Below are positions 1 through 8,979 of a stretch of 64,000 nt of DNA, one piece after another. The stretch is taken from positions 1-64,000 of the forward strand of contig CAJXZG010000015.1 of NCBI GenBank assembly GCA_913063265.1, given 5' to 3'. Under the pieces are notes generated by a model. The model saw nothing but the letters and a program-made list of their open reading frames with translations, searched no databases and had not been told where the DNA came from. How positions within the stretch are numbered: the stretch's first letter is position 1; every line of letters begins with the position of its first letter. Both the position numbers and the translations under genes were made by a program. Source of the stretch: an uncultured Prolixibacteraceae bacterium. Its GTDB lineage: Bacteria > Bacteroidota > Bacteroidia > Bacteroidales > Prolixibacteraceae.

Positions 1-1857
1 TTTGGTAAATGGCACGAAACAGCCGCCTGGGAAACCAGTGTTTCAGGACCGTTTGACCGATGGCCAACGCATCAGGGATTTGATAAGTTTTATGGATTTA
101 TTGGTGGGGAAACCGATCAGTGGGCACCATTGATTTATGATGGAGTCAAAAAAGTAAATCCTCCGAAGATGGAGAACTATCATTTTACTACCGATATGAC
201 CAACCAGGCGATTAACTGGGTAAAAGCACAGCAATCGATGACACCAGACAAGCCTTTTTTCGTGTATTATGCCACAGGAGCTGTTCATGCACCACATCAT
301 GTTTCAAAAGAATGGTCGGACAAATACAAAGGAAAATATGATAAAGGCTGGGATGCCGTCAGGAATGAAACCATGGCTAAGCAAAAGCAAATGGGAATTA
401 TTCCTGCCGATACAAAACTGCCGGAAAAGCCGGAAGATATTAAAGACTGGGATAATCTATCGGACGATGAAAAGAAATTATTTGCAAGGCAAGCTGAGGT
501 TTTTTCAGGATTTATGGAGATGACGGATGTGGAAGTAGGACGTTTATTTGATGCCATTGATGAAATCGGTGAACTGGACAACACACTGTTCATCTACATA
601 GCCGGTGATAATGGTACAAGTGCAGAAGGTGGCATGGTAGGTATGTATAACGAAATGACCTATTTCAACGCCGTATCTGAGAAAGTCGAGGATCTGTTAC
701 CCCTGATGGATGATTGGGGTCTTCCAAATACTTTTCCTCATATGGCAGCGGGTTGGGCTGTTGCTTTCGACTCTCCTTTTAAATGGACCAAACAGGTTTG
801 TTCCGATTTTGGTGGTACCAGGAATGGTATGATTATACACTATCCTGACGGTATTGATGAGAAAAAAGGAATACGTACCCAGTTTACGCATGCCATTGAC
901 ATTGCTCCTACCGTACTGGAGGTTGCCGGACTGCCGGAACCAAAAGTTGTAAATGGAGTACCGCAAATTCCTATAGAAGGAACCAGCATGGCTTACAGCT
1001 TTAACGATGCGGATGCTGCTGAGCAGCATACGATTCAGTACTTTGAAATGTTTGGTAACAGGGCCATTTACAACAACGGATGGTTTGCACGTGCTATTCA
1101 CAGGGCACCATGGCAGGTGACCAATCTTCCGCCATTAGAAGATGATGTCTGGGAATTGTACAATGCGAAAGAAGATTTTAGTTTAACCAATAACCTGGCA
1201 GAAAAATATCCGGAGAAACTGAAAGAAATGGAAAGTCTTTTTATGTGGCAGGCAGAAAAGTACCATGTTTTGCCTATTGATGACAGGGTCATCGAAAGAA
1301 CCAATGCGGCTATTGCCGGCCGGCCTGATATTATGGGGGGAAGGACTTCTCTTACGCTTTACCCTGGTATGGAAGGAATGCTGGAGAATTCATTTATCAA
1401 TATCAAGAACCGTTCATTTTCCGTTACCGCTGATGTTGTTATTCCCGATAAAGGAGCCAATGGAGTAATCCTTGCCCAGGGAGGCCGCTTTGGTGGTTGG
1501 TCTGTTTATATGAAAGATGAAAAGCCGGCATTTATTTACAACTTCCTTGGACTTGAACAATTCGTGATTTCATCTAATTCAAAACTACAGGCAGGAGAAG
1601 TAAATCTTAAGTTCGATTTTGTATATGACGGAGACGGACTGGGTAAAGGTGGAGATTTAACCATCTACGTAGATGATAAATCTGTGGCATCAGGAAGGAT
1701 TGAAAGAACTCAACCCAATTTGTTTTCAGCCGATGAAACCGCGGATGTTGGACTAGATAACCAAACCCCTGTGGCAGTAACCGAAGACATAGGTTATGGA
1801 CCGGAAGAAACCAAATTTACCGGAATTATTGACAAAATTGTTGTCGAATTAAAGTAA
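1..1857 (+). CDS. Sulfatase (arylsulfatase type), 5'-truncated by window edge
   Basis: The reading frame is open from base 1, so the gene starts outside the window and the catalytic C-x-P-x-R motif is not visible. The visible 618 residues begin with FGKWHE, the sulfatase GKWH element, followed by a VHAPHH metal/substrate-site motif near residue 95 and GELDNTLFIYIAGDNGTS near residue 190-208, the conserved GDNG metal-binding block. The last ~150 residues look like an added beta-rich domain. The family hydrolyses sulfate esters, often on algal or host polysaccharides, in the periplasm. I would place it among the large S1_4-like arylsulfatases. The family is clear but the substrate is unknown. 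Confidence 0.92.
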   Translation, partial: FGKWHETAAWETSVSGPFDRWPTHQGFDKFYGFIGGETDQWAPLIYDGVKKVNPPKMENYHFTTDMTNQAINWVKAQQSMTPDKPFFVYYATGAVHAPHHVSKEWSDKYKGKYDKGWDAVRNETMAKQKQMGIIPADTKLPEKPEDIKDWDNLSDDEKKLFARQAEVFSGFMEMTDVEVGRLFDAIDEIGELDNTLFIYIAGDNGTSAEGGMVGMYNEMTYFNAVSEKVEDLLPLMDDWGLPNTFPHMAAGWAVAFDSPFKWTKQVCSDFGGTRNGMIIHYPDGIDEKKGIRTQFTHAIDIAPTVLEVAGLPEPKVVNGVPQIPIEGTSMAYSFNDADAAEQHTIQYFEMFGNRAIYNNGWFARAIHRAPWQVTNLPPLEDDVWELYNAKEDFSLTNNLAEKYPEKLKEMESLFMWQAEKYHVLPIDDRVIERTNAAIAGRPDIMGGRTSLTLYPGMEGMLENSFINIKNRSFSVTADVVIPDKGANGVILAQGGRFGGWSVYMKDEKPAFIYNFLGLEQFVISSNSKLQAGEVNLKFDFVYDGDGLGKGGDLTIYVDDKSVASGRIERTQPNLFSADETADVGLDNQTPVAVTEDIGYGPEETKFTGIIDKIVVELK

Positions 1858-2173
1858 CATTTTCTATTATAACAAATATTATCGGCTCTGTGGGGATACA
1901 ATTTTATAGCTTGGTTGGTGTGTAGTATTGTTGCGTACAAACATAGTCCGCAATTAAAATGATAAAAATATTTAGTCGGTTAAATATATTTCCTATTACC
2001 TGCATGCAATACTGAAGATAGAAAAAGGATAAATTTCAAATCAGATTCAAAAAAAAAACAGGCATTATTTGTTTTGCACAGTAAATCATATGACTAAGCA
2101 ATTATAATATTTTAAGATTTGATTTGACATAAAAAATCAACTACTTTTAAGGATTACAAATAAATGTAGTTCG
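1858..2173. other. Intergenic region, no gene seen
   Basis: This is a 316-bp A+T-rich spacer between the sulfatase and the NIF3-like gene. I find no open frame with family resemblance and no RNA structure I can support. Its only readable signal is a promoter-like pair near the right end, listed separately. Confidence 0.6.
2118..2149 (+). promoter_or_regulatory. Candidate Bacteroidota promoter for the NIF3-like gene
   Basis: TTTG at 2118-2121 is followed after 20 bases by TACTTTTA at 2142-2149, one mismatch from the Bacteroidota -33/-7 consensus (TTTG, ~N19-20, TAnnTTTG). The start codon at 2174 lies 24 bases downstream. The match is by eye only. Confidence 0.4.
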
Positions 2174-3019
2174 ATGAAACGTATTTTCCTTTTTGTGTTT
2201 TTATTAGGTTCGCTATCTTGCTTTAGCCAGCCTGAAACCCCCATTGAGGTAGTTGATTTAATCAAAAAGAATGTTACCTGCAGTTGGGCAGACAAAACCG
2301 TTGACACTTTTAAAGCAGGAGATCCGGAGACTCCATTAAAAGGAATTGCTGTTTGTATGTTTGCCGATATGGCAACCTTAAAGGAAGCAGTTCAACAAAA
2401 ATGCAATTTTATCATTACACACGAACCCGTATTTTATAATCATTTAGACGAAACAAAGGCTTTTGATAATGATACCGTTTATCAGGAAAAAATGGAATTT
2501 ATAGACAAACACGACCTTGTGATTTTTCGTTTTCATGACCATATTCACCGTACCGAGCCCGATGGTATTTATGAGGGAATGTTAACCAAACTGGATTGGA
2601 AAAAGTATGCATTAAATGGCTCACATTTTCTGTTTGAATTTAAGCAAACCAGGTTGTCCGATTTTTCAAAAGAAATAAAAGAAAAACTTGGTTTGGAAAC
2701 GGTACGAATTATAGGTGATCCAAAAATGATATTTACTAAAGTAGGATTGGCGGTCGGAGCCCCGGGTGGTCAAAGTCACATCAGAATGCTTCAAAATCCC
2801 AGGGTAGAAGTTTTGGTTGCCGGTGAAGCCCCTGAATGGGAAACTTATTTATACGCCAACGATGCCGTTGAACAGGGTAAAAAGAAAGCTGTGATTTTTC
2901 TGGGACATATTAAATCGGAAGAAGCCGGCATGGAATATTGTGCAGATTGGTTAAAAAACTTTGTTCAAGGTGTACCGATTAAATTTATTGAAAACGAGGC
3001 TAATTTTACGGAACTTTGA
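2174..3019 (+). CDS. Exported NIF3-like dinuclear metal protein
   Basis: This 281-residue protein opens with a Sec signal peptide (residues 1-19, SLSCFSQ at the cleavage region), which is unusual because NIF3/YbgI proteins are normally cytoplasmic. The family's metal-site elements are recognisable: ITHEP at 81-85 where the classical form is HHP, a His-rich HDHIH at 121-125, and GHxxSE with H245 and E249 near the C-terminus. NIF3 proteins form hexameric rings with a dinuclear metal centre; their reaction is poorly defined despite GTP cyclohydrolase-like annotations. It appears monocistronic. Fold family is likely; export is inferred from the leader, and the function is unknown. Confidence 0.8.
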   Translation: MKRIFLFVFLLGSLSCFSQPETPIEVVDLIKKNVTCSWADKTVDTFKAGDPETPLKGIAVCMFADMATLKEAVQQKCNFIITHEPVFYNHLDETKAFDNDTVYQEKMEFIDKHDLVIFRFHDHIHRTEPDGIYEGMLTKLDWKKYALNGSHFLFEFKQTRLSDFSKEIKEKLGLETVRIIGDPKMIFTKVGLAVGAPGGQSHIRMLQNPRVEVLVAGEAPEWETYLYANDAVEQGKKKAVIFLGHIKSEEAGMEYCADWLKNFVQGVPIKFIENEANFTEL

Positions 3020-3058
3020 TCTGTAAAAGTTTTAGAGAAAAAGATAAGAAATATTTTA

Positions 3059-3237
3059 TTGAAAAGATTCTTTCGCTACATTACATTTCGCTCAGAATGA
3101 CAATGATTTAGGCTATTTCATGCTGTTGAGAGGTGGGGAGCTTAGCCTCATGATTTGGGGCTAAGCTCCCCACCTCTCAACAGCTCGCGCATCTTTAAGG
3201 CCCTGTCATTCCCAGTGTAACGAGGAATCTCTTTCAA
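3059..3237. repeat. Nested palindromic (MITE-like) intergenic element
   Basis: A perfect 26-bp inner inverted repeat (3122-3147 and 3159-3184) closes an 11-base loop. It is nested inside an imperfect outer inverted repeat: TTGAAAAGATTC at 3059 pairs with GAATCTCTTTCAA ending at 3237, and GAATGACA near 3096 pairs with TGTCATTCC near 3205. The outer arms resemble the 'gattcctcg...ggaatgaca' repeats common in Bacteroidota intergenic DNA. No transposase is encoded. It could be a non-autonomous mobile element or a transcribed hairpin. Confidence 0.65.
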
Positions 3238-3277
3238 ATTAGCCAGAATGTTTTAATTGAAGCAATAAAATTCTAAC

Positions 3278-4564
3278 ATGACAAACTTTATCCAGGAAAT
3301 ACCGGAATTGTTTATCCAGTTTTTACTGACTGCAGTGTTTTCATTTTTAATCGGACTGGATCAGCGAAAACAACAATCGGAGAAAGAAGATCAACAAACC
3401 TTTGGTACCGACCGCACTTTTCTTTTTATTGGATTATTGGGTTTTGTTTTGCTTATTTCTCAACCTGAAAACCTGGTTCCGTATCTTGTCGGAGCCGCTA
3501 TTATCAGTCTGTTTCTGGCAATTTTCTATTATCAGAAAATCAGATTTCAGAATAGCTACGGATTAACCACAGTTTTACTCGCTCTACTCACTTATGTAAT
3601 ACCATTAATTGTAATCACACAACCCAATTGGCTGACCATGTTATTTTTTGTTTTGGTATTGGTGTTGAGCGAATCAAAAAGTAAAATAAAAGGTTTTTCA
3701 AAAAAAATCGACCGTTCGGAATTTATTACCGTTGCAAAATTTATTCTTATCGTTGGTATTATTTTACCTGCTCTACCCGACAAACAAATTTTAACTTTTC
3801 TAAATCTTTCTCCATATAAAGTATGGCTTGCAGTGGTTGTTATATCAGGCATTTCATACTTAAGTTATATTTTAAGAAAATTTGTTTTCCCAAATGCCGG
3901 ATTATTGTTAACCGGCGTTTTTGGCGGTTTATACAGCAGTACCGCAACCACAATAATCCTGTCGCGAAAAAGCAAAGAAACAGATTCAAACCCAAAAGAA
4001 TATGCAGCCGCAATACTGATAGCAACATCAATGATGTTTTTAAGGATATTTATTCTGCTTTTTATTTTTAATCCGGAAGTCGGAAAAACCATAATCCACT
4101 GGTTTATATTAATGTTTATCCTTTCGTTGATAATCGCATTATATTATTCAGGAAGATTTAAAAAAGAAAAAAATAACGAAACTGCTGCCGTAAATATTCT
4201 GGAGGATAAAAATCCGCTTGAATTTAAAGTGGCAATTGTTTTTGCACTATTATATGTTTTGTTCTCCTTTATTACACAATTTACATTGGAAAATTTTGGG
4301 TCGAACGGATTAAATATCCTCTCATTTATTGTTGGAGTTACGGATATAGATCCATTCTTGCTGAATCTTTTTCAGGGAAAATACGAGGTTACAAAACTGC
4401 TTATTGGCATAGCCACTTTTCAGGCTATTTTAAGTAACAATATTCTGAAAATGTTATATGCTAAAGTAATTGGAGTAAATACAATGTGGAAATATATTTT
4501 CAGAGGATTTGCAATTATTATTGTGGTAAATCTGGCAGTAGTCCTTATTCTGCATTTTCTTTAA
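3278..4564 (+). CDS. MgtC/SapB-type membrane protein with DUF4010 domain
   Basis: This 428-residue polytopic membrane protein has an N-terminal MgtC/SapB-like part (residues ~10-140, with FLIGLDQRKQ followed by FGTDRTFLFIGLLGF) and a C-terminal DUF4010 part (~170-428) with many hydrophobic segments, including the GGLYSSTATTIILSRKSKE stretch. MgtC proteins are linked to Mg2+ homeostasis and intracellular survival in enterobacteria, but the role of MgtC-DUF4010 fusions is not established. It follows the palindromic element directly and appears to be a single-gene unit. Confidence 0.85.
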   Translation: MTNFIQEIPELFIQFLLTAVFSFLIGLDQRKQQSEKEDQQTFGTDRTFLFIGLLGFVLLISQPENLVPYLVGAAIISLFLAIFYYQKIRFQNSYGLTTVLLALLTYVIPLIVITQPNWLTMLFFVLVLVLSESKSKIKGFSKKIDRSEFITVAKFILIVGIILPALPDKQILTFLNLSPYKVWLAVVVISGISYLSYILRKFVFPNAGLLLTGVFGGLYSSTATTIILSRKSKETDSNPKEYAAAILIATSMMFLRIFILLFIFNPEVGKTIIHWFILMFILSLIIALYYSGRFKKEKNNETAAVNILEDKNPLEFKVAIVFALLYVLFSFITQFTLENFGSNGLNILSFIVGVTDIDPFLLNLFQGKYEVTKLLIGIATFQAILSNNILKMLYAKVIGVNTMWKYIFRGFAIIIVVNLAVVLILHFL

Positions 4565-4754
4565 AAAAACATTCATAACTTTCATTTAATTCCTCCAGTT
4601 TTCGTCAATCCAATATTATATGATTTACTGATAAAAGCAGATATTATTTTTATAGTATGATTTAATTAATAATTCTGAATCTGCACAAACATGTTCGTTT
4701 GTTTCGGTTTTTTATTTTGTACATTTTTACAGTACCTAATTAAAACCTAACATT

Positions 4755-5900
4755 ATGAAAAGGATTTTTCAATGTTTTTGGATACTGCTGTTTATTTTTT
4801 CTTCACATTTTTTATTGGGTCAGGATTCAATATCGGTAAAAAAGGAAAAGAAATACGCAAAATATATTGATGTACGTTTTGAAAACGGAGCCATGCTTGG
4901 CACATCAAAAGAAATTGGACAGCAACTGGTTGATGCATCATACTACAATGGTTTTGATATTCGTTTAGGTTTCAGGAAAACAGATCCTTATGATGTATAC
5001 GGCAATGTTTATCGTCGTCCTTACCTGGGAGTCGGCTATTATCAATCAACTTTTCATAACGAAGCAGTAGGTTACCCAACCGCGATGTATTTTTTCCTGA
5101 CTATGCCCTTTACTTTTGAAGAAAACAAAAAATTTAACTTAGCCTACACCGGAGCATTTGGTTTGTCGTATAACTTTAATCCTTACGACTCCATTGGGAA
5201 TCCAACCAATATTTTTATTGGCTCTGTCAGAAACTGTTATGTACACCTCGGAATTGAAGCGAAATATAAATTTAACGAGAAATGGGCACTAAAAGGGACT
5301 TTTGGTTTTAAACATTTCTCAAATGGATCATTCAAACAACCAAACCTGGGCATTAACCTTTTCCCGTTAACCATTGCCGGAAGTTATAAGTTTGGAAAAA
5401 CAGAAATCGACCATTATAAAAAACCAATTCCAAAGTATATCAAACACAACTTATACAACATTACTTTTTCCGCGGGAAGTAAAAATTACGAACACGGAGA
5501 ACCCAACCATTTAAAAACTGCATTGGGTTTTAATTACCTGCGACAAATAAATTACAAATACCGTTTGGGGATTGGAACCGATATATTTTACTCGGCAGAT
5601 GCTGAAGAAAGAAATACATCGGATGCTTCAAATTTCTCAAAATCCTTTTCTTTTGGAATTGTTGGTTCATGGGAATGGGTAGTTAGCCCCCGGGTTTATG
5701 TTCCGCTTGGTGTTGGGGTTTACCTGCACAGAAATGAGGAAAACAATGAAAAAGATCCGGTTTATTTACGTGCCGGAATCAGGACAAGAATTACTGAGCA
5801 TTTTAATGCAGGAGTAACCATCAAAGCGCATAAGGGTGTGGCAGACTTTTTTGAGTGGACGCTGGCTTACACCATTCATCAAGACCCTAATAAATACTAA
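4755..5900 (+). CDS. Acyloxyacyl hydrolase / lipid A 3-O-deacylase (PagL-like)
   Basis: The protein has 381 residues with a Sec signal (cleaved near LLGQ at 20-23). The middle carries the PagL signature HFSNGSFKQPNLGIN, giving catalytic-type H187 and S189 with N190. The alternating hydrophobic strands after the leader suit an outer-membrane beta-barrel. PagL enzymes remove the 3-O acyl chain of lipid A at the outer membrane. At 381 residues it is roughly twice the size of the ~170-residue Pseudomonas-type PagL, and the C-terminal ~170 residues look like a second barrel-like half. It stands alone. Family assignment is good; activity on this organism's lipid A is inferred. Confidence 0.85.
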   Translation: MKRIFQCFWILLFIFSSHFLLGQDSISVKKEKKYAKYIDVRFENGAMLGTSKEIGQQLVDASYYNGFDIRLGFRKTDPYDVYGNVYRRPYLGVGYYQSTFHNEAVGYPTAMYFFLTMPFTFEENKKFNLAYTGAFGLSYNFNPYDSIGNPTNIFIGSVRNCYVHLGIEAKYKFNEKWALKGTFGFKHFSNGSFKQPNLGINLFPLTIAGSYKFGKTEIDHYKKPIPKYIKHNLYNITFSAGSKNYEHGEPNHLKTALGFNYLRQINYKYRLGIGTDIFYSADAEERNTSDASNFSKSFSFGIVGSWEWVVSPRVYVPLGVGVYLHRNEENNEKDPVYLRAGIRTRITEHFNAGVTIKAHKGVADFFEWTLAYTIHQDPNKY

Positions 5901-6255
5901 AATGGATGTCCTTTTATTTACCTAAATCGCAAATTGATTCTCTCGGAAAACCACGTCCCTGAGCAGGCTTTGTGAAAATAAATTTTATAAAGGATTGAAC
6001 TTGCGACTTGAACCACCTTATTTTGCCCCCCTTTAATTCCCCAAAAAGGTGAAAATCCCTCTCCGCCAGTTGGCGGAAGGTATGGTGGGGTCAAACTTTC
6101 AAATTGAAACTTATAGTTCATATCATTTTCTATTTTCACACAGCCTATGAAAGGAGCAGAGACAATCCCTGTCTGCCGAACAGGCAGGAATTCGCTCCCT
6201 TCAGGGCAAAGGGTAAACGAATTGATATTCAGAAAAATCATTAATATTTCAGGTG
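5901..6255. repeat. Repeat-rich intergenic spacer with short palindromes
   Basis: No credible gene is present. A perfect hairpin TCCGCCA-gt-TGGCGGA lies at 6062-6077, flanked by cccctttaattcccc and ggtggggtc segments typical of dispersed Bacteroidota spacers. A second small palindrome (CTGCC/GGCAG) lies near 6176-6187. The minus-strand open frame through this stretch is probably an artefact of the repeat. The spacer lies between two convergent genes and may also aid termination. Confidence 0.55.
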
Positions 6256-7221
6256 TCAATACGGATATTCATTTATACCATTTGAAGGCCTAAATAATCG
6301 TCCTTGCCAGGTGTTTCTTTGTTCAAGGCGTTTTTCTACTTTTGCAACAAATTCAAAGTTTTTTAATCCCCATTTTGGTGCAATAAGTTGTTCTCTTGGA
6401 GCCTGGCTGATAAACCTTTCAATAATAATTTCCGGATTTAATAGTTCAAGATAATCGACCACCAATTCTGTGTATTCATCAACAGAAAAAATATTAAAAT
6501 CTGCGGGATTGTTTTGAAATTGTTTTTCTAGCACAGTATTTTTATGAATTTGTAACTGGTGAAGTTTAAGGTTTTTTACCGGCAATTCTGAGATTACTTT
6601 TGCCTGCTCCAGCCAATCGTTTCTGTTTTCTCCCGGCAATCCTAAAATCATATGTGCGCAGTTATTTATTCCCCTGTTTGAGGTTTCATAAATTGCTTCA
6701 ACTGAGTCATTAAAAGTATGCCCGCGATTAATTCTTTCCAGCGATTTATCTAAATGAGATTCCAGTCCAAATTCCACCATTATATAAACCTTTTTCTGAA
6801 GTTCCTGTAAATAATCCAGTATTTCAGACGATATACAATCCGGGCGTGTTGAAATTACCAGCCCAACAATTTTAGGATGTTCCAATGCCTGATTGTAGAG
6901 GTTTTTTAAATCATCCAATGGAGCATAAGTATTTGTATAAGCCTGAAAATATGCCAAATACTTCATCGAATTGTATTTCTTTGAAAAAAATGCTATACCC
7001 TGATCAATCTGCTGTATCACACTTTTTTCAAGGTTTGTATAAGAAGGTTTAAAGTTTTTATTGTCGCAATAAGTGCACCCTCCCCTGCCTTTTGTACCAT
7101 CACGATTTGGGCATGTAAATCCGGCATCAACCGAAACTTTCTGAACCCGCTCAGAAAATCTCCTTTTAAAATAGGTTGAAAAATCGTTGTACCTCCTATG
7201 GTGTCCCCAAATAAAATCCAT
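6256..7221 (-). CDS. TIGR01212-type radical SAM protein (YhcC-like)
   Basis: This 321-residue radical SAM protein has a C-X11-C-X2-C cluster motif at C37, C49 and C52 (TCPNRDG then GGCTYC), the atypical spacing that marks the YhcC/TIGR01212 group rather than the classical CxxxCxxC. A GLPGE motif follows in the middle, near residue 195. The family binds a [4Fe-4S] cluster and S-adenosylmethionine and probably starts 5'-deoxyadenosyl radical chemistry; its substrate is not established in my knowledge. It is transcribed alone on the minus strand, facing the PagL-like gene. Confidence 0.9.
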   Translation of the reverse strand: MDFIWGHHRRYNDFSTYFKRRFSERVQKVSVDAGFTCPNRDGTKGRGGCTYCDNKNFKPSYTNLEKSVIQQIDQGIAFFSKKYNSMKYLAYFQAYTNTYAPLDDLKNLYNQALEHPKIVGLVISTRPDCISSEILDYLQELQKKVYIMVEFGLESHLDKSLERINRGHTFNDSVEAIYETSNRGINNCAHMILGLPGENRNDWLEQAKVISELPVKNLKLHQLQIHKNTVLEKQFQNNPADFNIFSVDEYTELVVDYLELLNPEIIIERFISQAPREQLIAPKWGLKNFEFVAKVEKRLEQRNTWQGRLFRPSNGINEYPY

Positions 7222-7393
7222 TTCTGCTCTTCAATTTTTAAAAATTTCAAAAGTAGGTAAAAATCTATGGTTCAGGAAATCACAATGCCCGTGTTGAAAA
7301 ATATTGATAAATATTAATCAAACTGTATCAAAAAGATGTTTGGTTATATAAGAAGATTTATAATTTTAGTTACATCAAATAAAAGTACAGTTT

Positions 7394-8926
7394 ATGTTCT
7401 CATCAAAAGACAAGAAACAGATTGAAAACCGTGGCAGCGAGTTACATACCGTTCTCGTACAGATTGAAAATTTTAAATCCGGATTTCCTTATTTGCAGTT
7501 AGCTGATGCTGCAACAGTTGGAAACGGAATAATAAAACTGGACAAAGCCGGATTGGAAAAGGCTATAAGTTTGTATGAAGAAAAGGTAACACATGGTGTG
7601 AGACCGTTAAAATTTGTTCCGGCATCGGGAGCTGCAAGCCGTATGTTTAAAGCCCTTTACGAAGCATTGGAAGCCATGGAAAAATCAGTTCCGGCAGAAA
7701 AGGTTTTAGAAAGCAATAAAGGTGCAAAACAATATATTGAGGGCCTTGAGAAATTTGCATTTTATACTGAGCTAAAAGAGGCTATAGAAAAAAATGGAAA
7801 CAAAATGGATGAGAAGAACAAAATAGATTTCCTCTTAAACATTAACGGGTTAAACTATGGTTCTCTGCCGAAGGGTCTCTTAAAATTTCATAAATATCCG
7901 GAAGGAGAAAGAACTCCGTTTGAAGAACATCTGGTTGAAGGAGCAGCTTACGCAAGGGATAACAAAGGAAATGTAAAACTTTCATTTACGGTTTCACCGG
8001 AACATCAGCCGGGATTTGAGTTGTTATTGGAGCAAATTAAAGGGAAATATGAAGAAGAACTTGGTGTAAGTTTTAATGTGAGTTTTAGCCAGCAAAAACC
8101 GTCAACAGATACCATTGCAGTTGATTTAAATAACGAACCTTTCCGTGAAAAAGATGGAAGTTTGCTATTCAGGCCTGCAGGACACGGTGCATTAATTGAA
8201 AACCTTAATGATATAAATGCTGATATAATTTTTATAAAAAATATCGACAATGTTGTTCCTGACAGATTAAAAAAAGCAACAATTGATTATAAAAAAGCAC
8301 TTGCCGGAGTTCTCTTAAAACAACAGGAAAAACTTTTCTTTTATCAAAAAGAGTTAAACGAAAAACATGCGGTTGCGTTGGATAGTGCTTTTTTAGCTGC
8401 AGCTTCCACATTTCTTGAGAATACATTAAATACCAAACCCGAAAAAAACCAGTACTACACCGAGAAAGATGAATTGTATCAGTACCTGAAGGAAAAATTC
8501 AACCGTCCGTTGAGGGTATGCGGAATGGTGAAAAATGAAGGAGAACCGGGTGGAGGGCCATTTTGGGCTAAAAACAGCGATGGAACAATTTCCTTACAGG
8601 TTGTGGAAAGTTCGCAAATCGATCCGGAAAGTGTACAGCAACAAAATATGGCAAAAAATGCAACGCATTTTAATCCGGTAGACTTGGTCTGTGCTGTTAA
8701 AAACTACAGAGGAGAGAAATATAATCTTATCAATTTTACTGATCCTGCAACCGGTTTTATATCACAAAAATCGAAAGACGGAAAGGATCTAAAAGCACAG
8801 GAATTGCCGGGTCTTTGGAACGGTGCTATGAGTAACTGGAATACACTTTTTGTAGAAGTACCAATTGAAACTTTTAATCCGGTAAAAACAGTGAACGATT
8901 TGCTTCGTGAACAACATCTTGGGTAG
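7394..8926 (+). CDS. DUF4301 family protein, nucleotidyltransferase-like motifs
   Basis: This 510-residue cytoplasmic protein matches the Bacteroidota DUF4301 family as I know it. Three segments resemble UDP-sugar pyrophosphorylases: PASGAASRM at 76-84 (compare the nucleotide-binding G-x-G-T-R loop), GHGAL at 263-267 (compare GHGDL/GNGGL) and IKNIDNVVPD at 281-290 (compare NIDN/VDN plus the metal-site Asp). This is my inference from motif order. There is no signal peptide. The gene is separated by only ~50 bases from the following TPR gene, although a promoter-like box lies in that gap. Confidence 0.8.
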   Translation: MFSSKDKKQIENRGSELHTVLVQIENFKSGFPYLQLADAATVGNGIIKLDKAGLEKAISLYEEKVTHGVRPLKFVPASGAASRMFKALYEALEAMEKSVPAEKVLESNKGAKQYIEGLEKFAFYTELKEAIEKNGNKMDEKNKIDFLLNINGLNYGSLPKGLLKFHKYPEGERTPFEEHLVEGAAYARDNKGNVKLSFTVSPEHQPGFELLLEQIKGKYEEELGVSFNVSFSQQKPSTDTIAVDLNNEPFREKDGSLLFRPAGHGALIENLNDINADIIFIKNIDNVVPDRLKKATIDYKKALAGVLLKQQEKLFFYQKELNEKHAVALDSAFLAAASTFLENTLNTKPEKNQYYTEKDELYQYLKEKFNRPLRVCGMVKNEGEPGGGPFWAKNSDGTISLQVVESSQIDPESVQQQNMAKNATHFNPVDLVCAVKNYRGEKYNLINFTDPATGFISQKSKDGKDLKAQELPGLWNGAMSNWNTLFVEVPIETFNPVKTVNDLLREQHLG

Positions 8927-8930
8927 TTTT

Positions 8931-8959
8931 TTTGTATGTCGGCTGAATTACTAATTTTG
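8931..8959 (+). promoter_or_regulatory. Candidate promoter for the TPR gene
   Basis: TTTG at 8931-8934 and an exact TAnnTTTG box, TAATTTTG, at 8952-8959 lie 20 bases before the start codon at 8980. The 17-base spacing is slightly short against the usual 19-21, so the -33 half is the weaker part. Confidence 0.45.
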
Positions 8960-8979
8960 CAAACTGAATTTTTGGTTTT

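Noticed and set aside
697-1101. Antisense open frames over the sulfatase, FG-GAP and other genes
   Set aside because: They are shadows of well-supported genes on the opposite strand with no independent features.
5918-6259. 113-codon minus-strand open frame after the YhcC-like gene, overlapping its stop codon
   Set aside because: Its translation is made largely from dispersed palindromic repeat sequence and shows no domain; the short overlap is likely chance.
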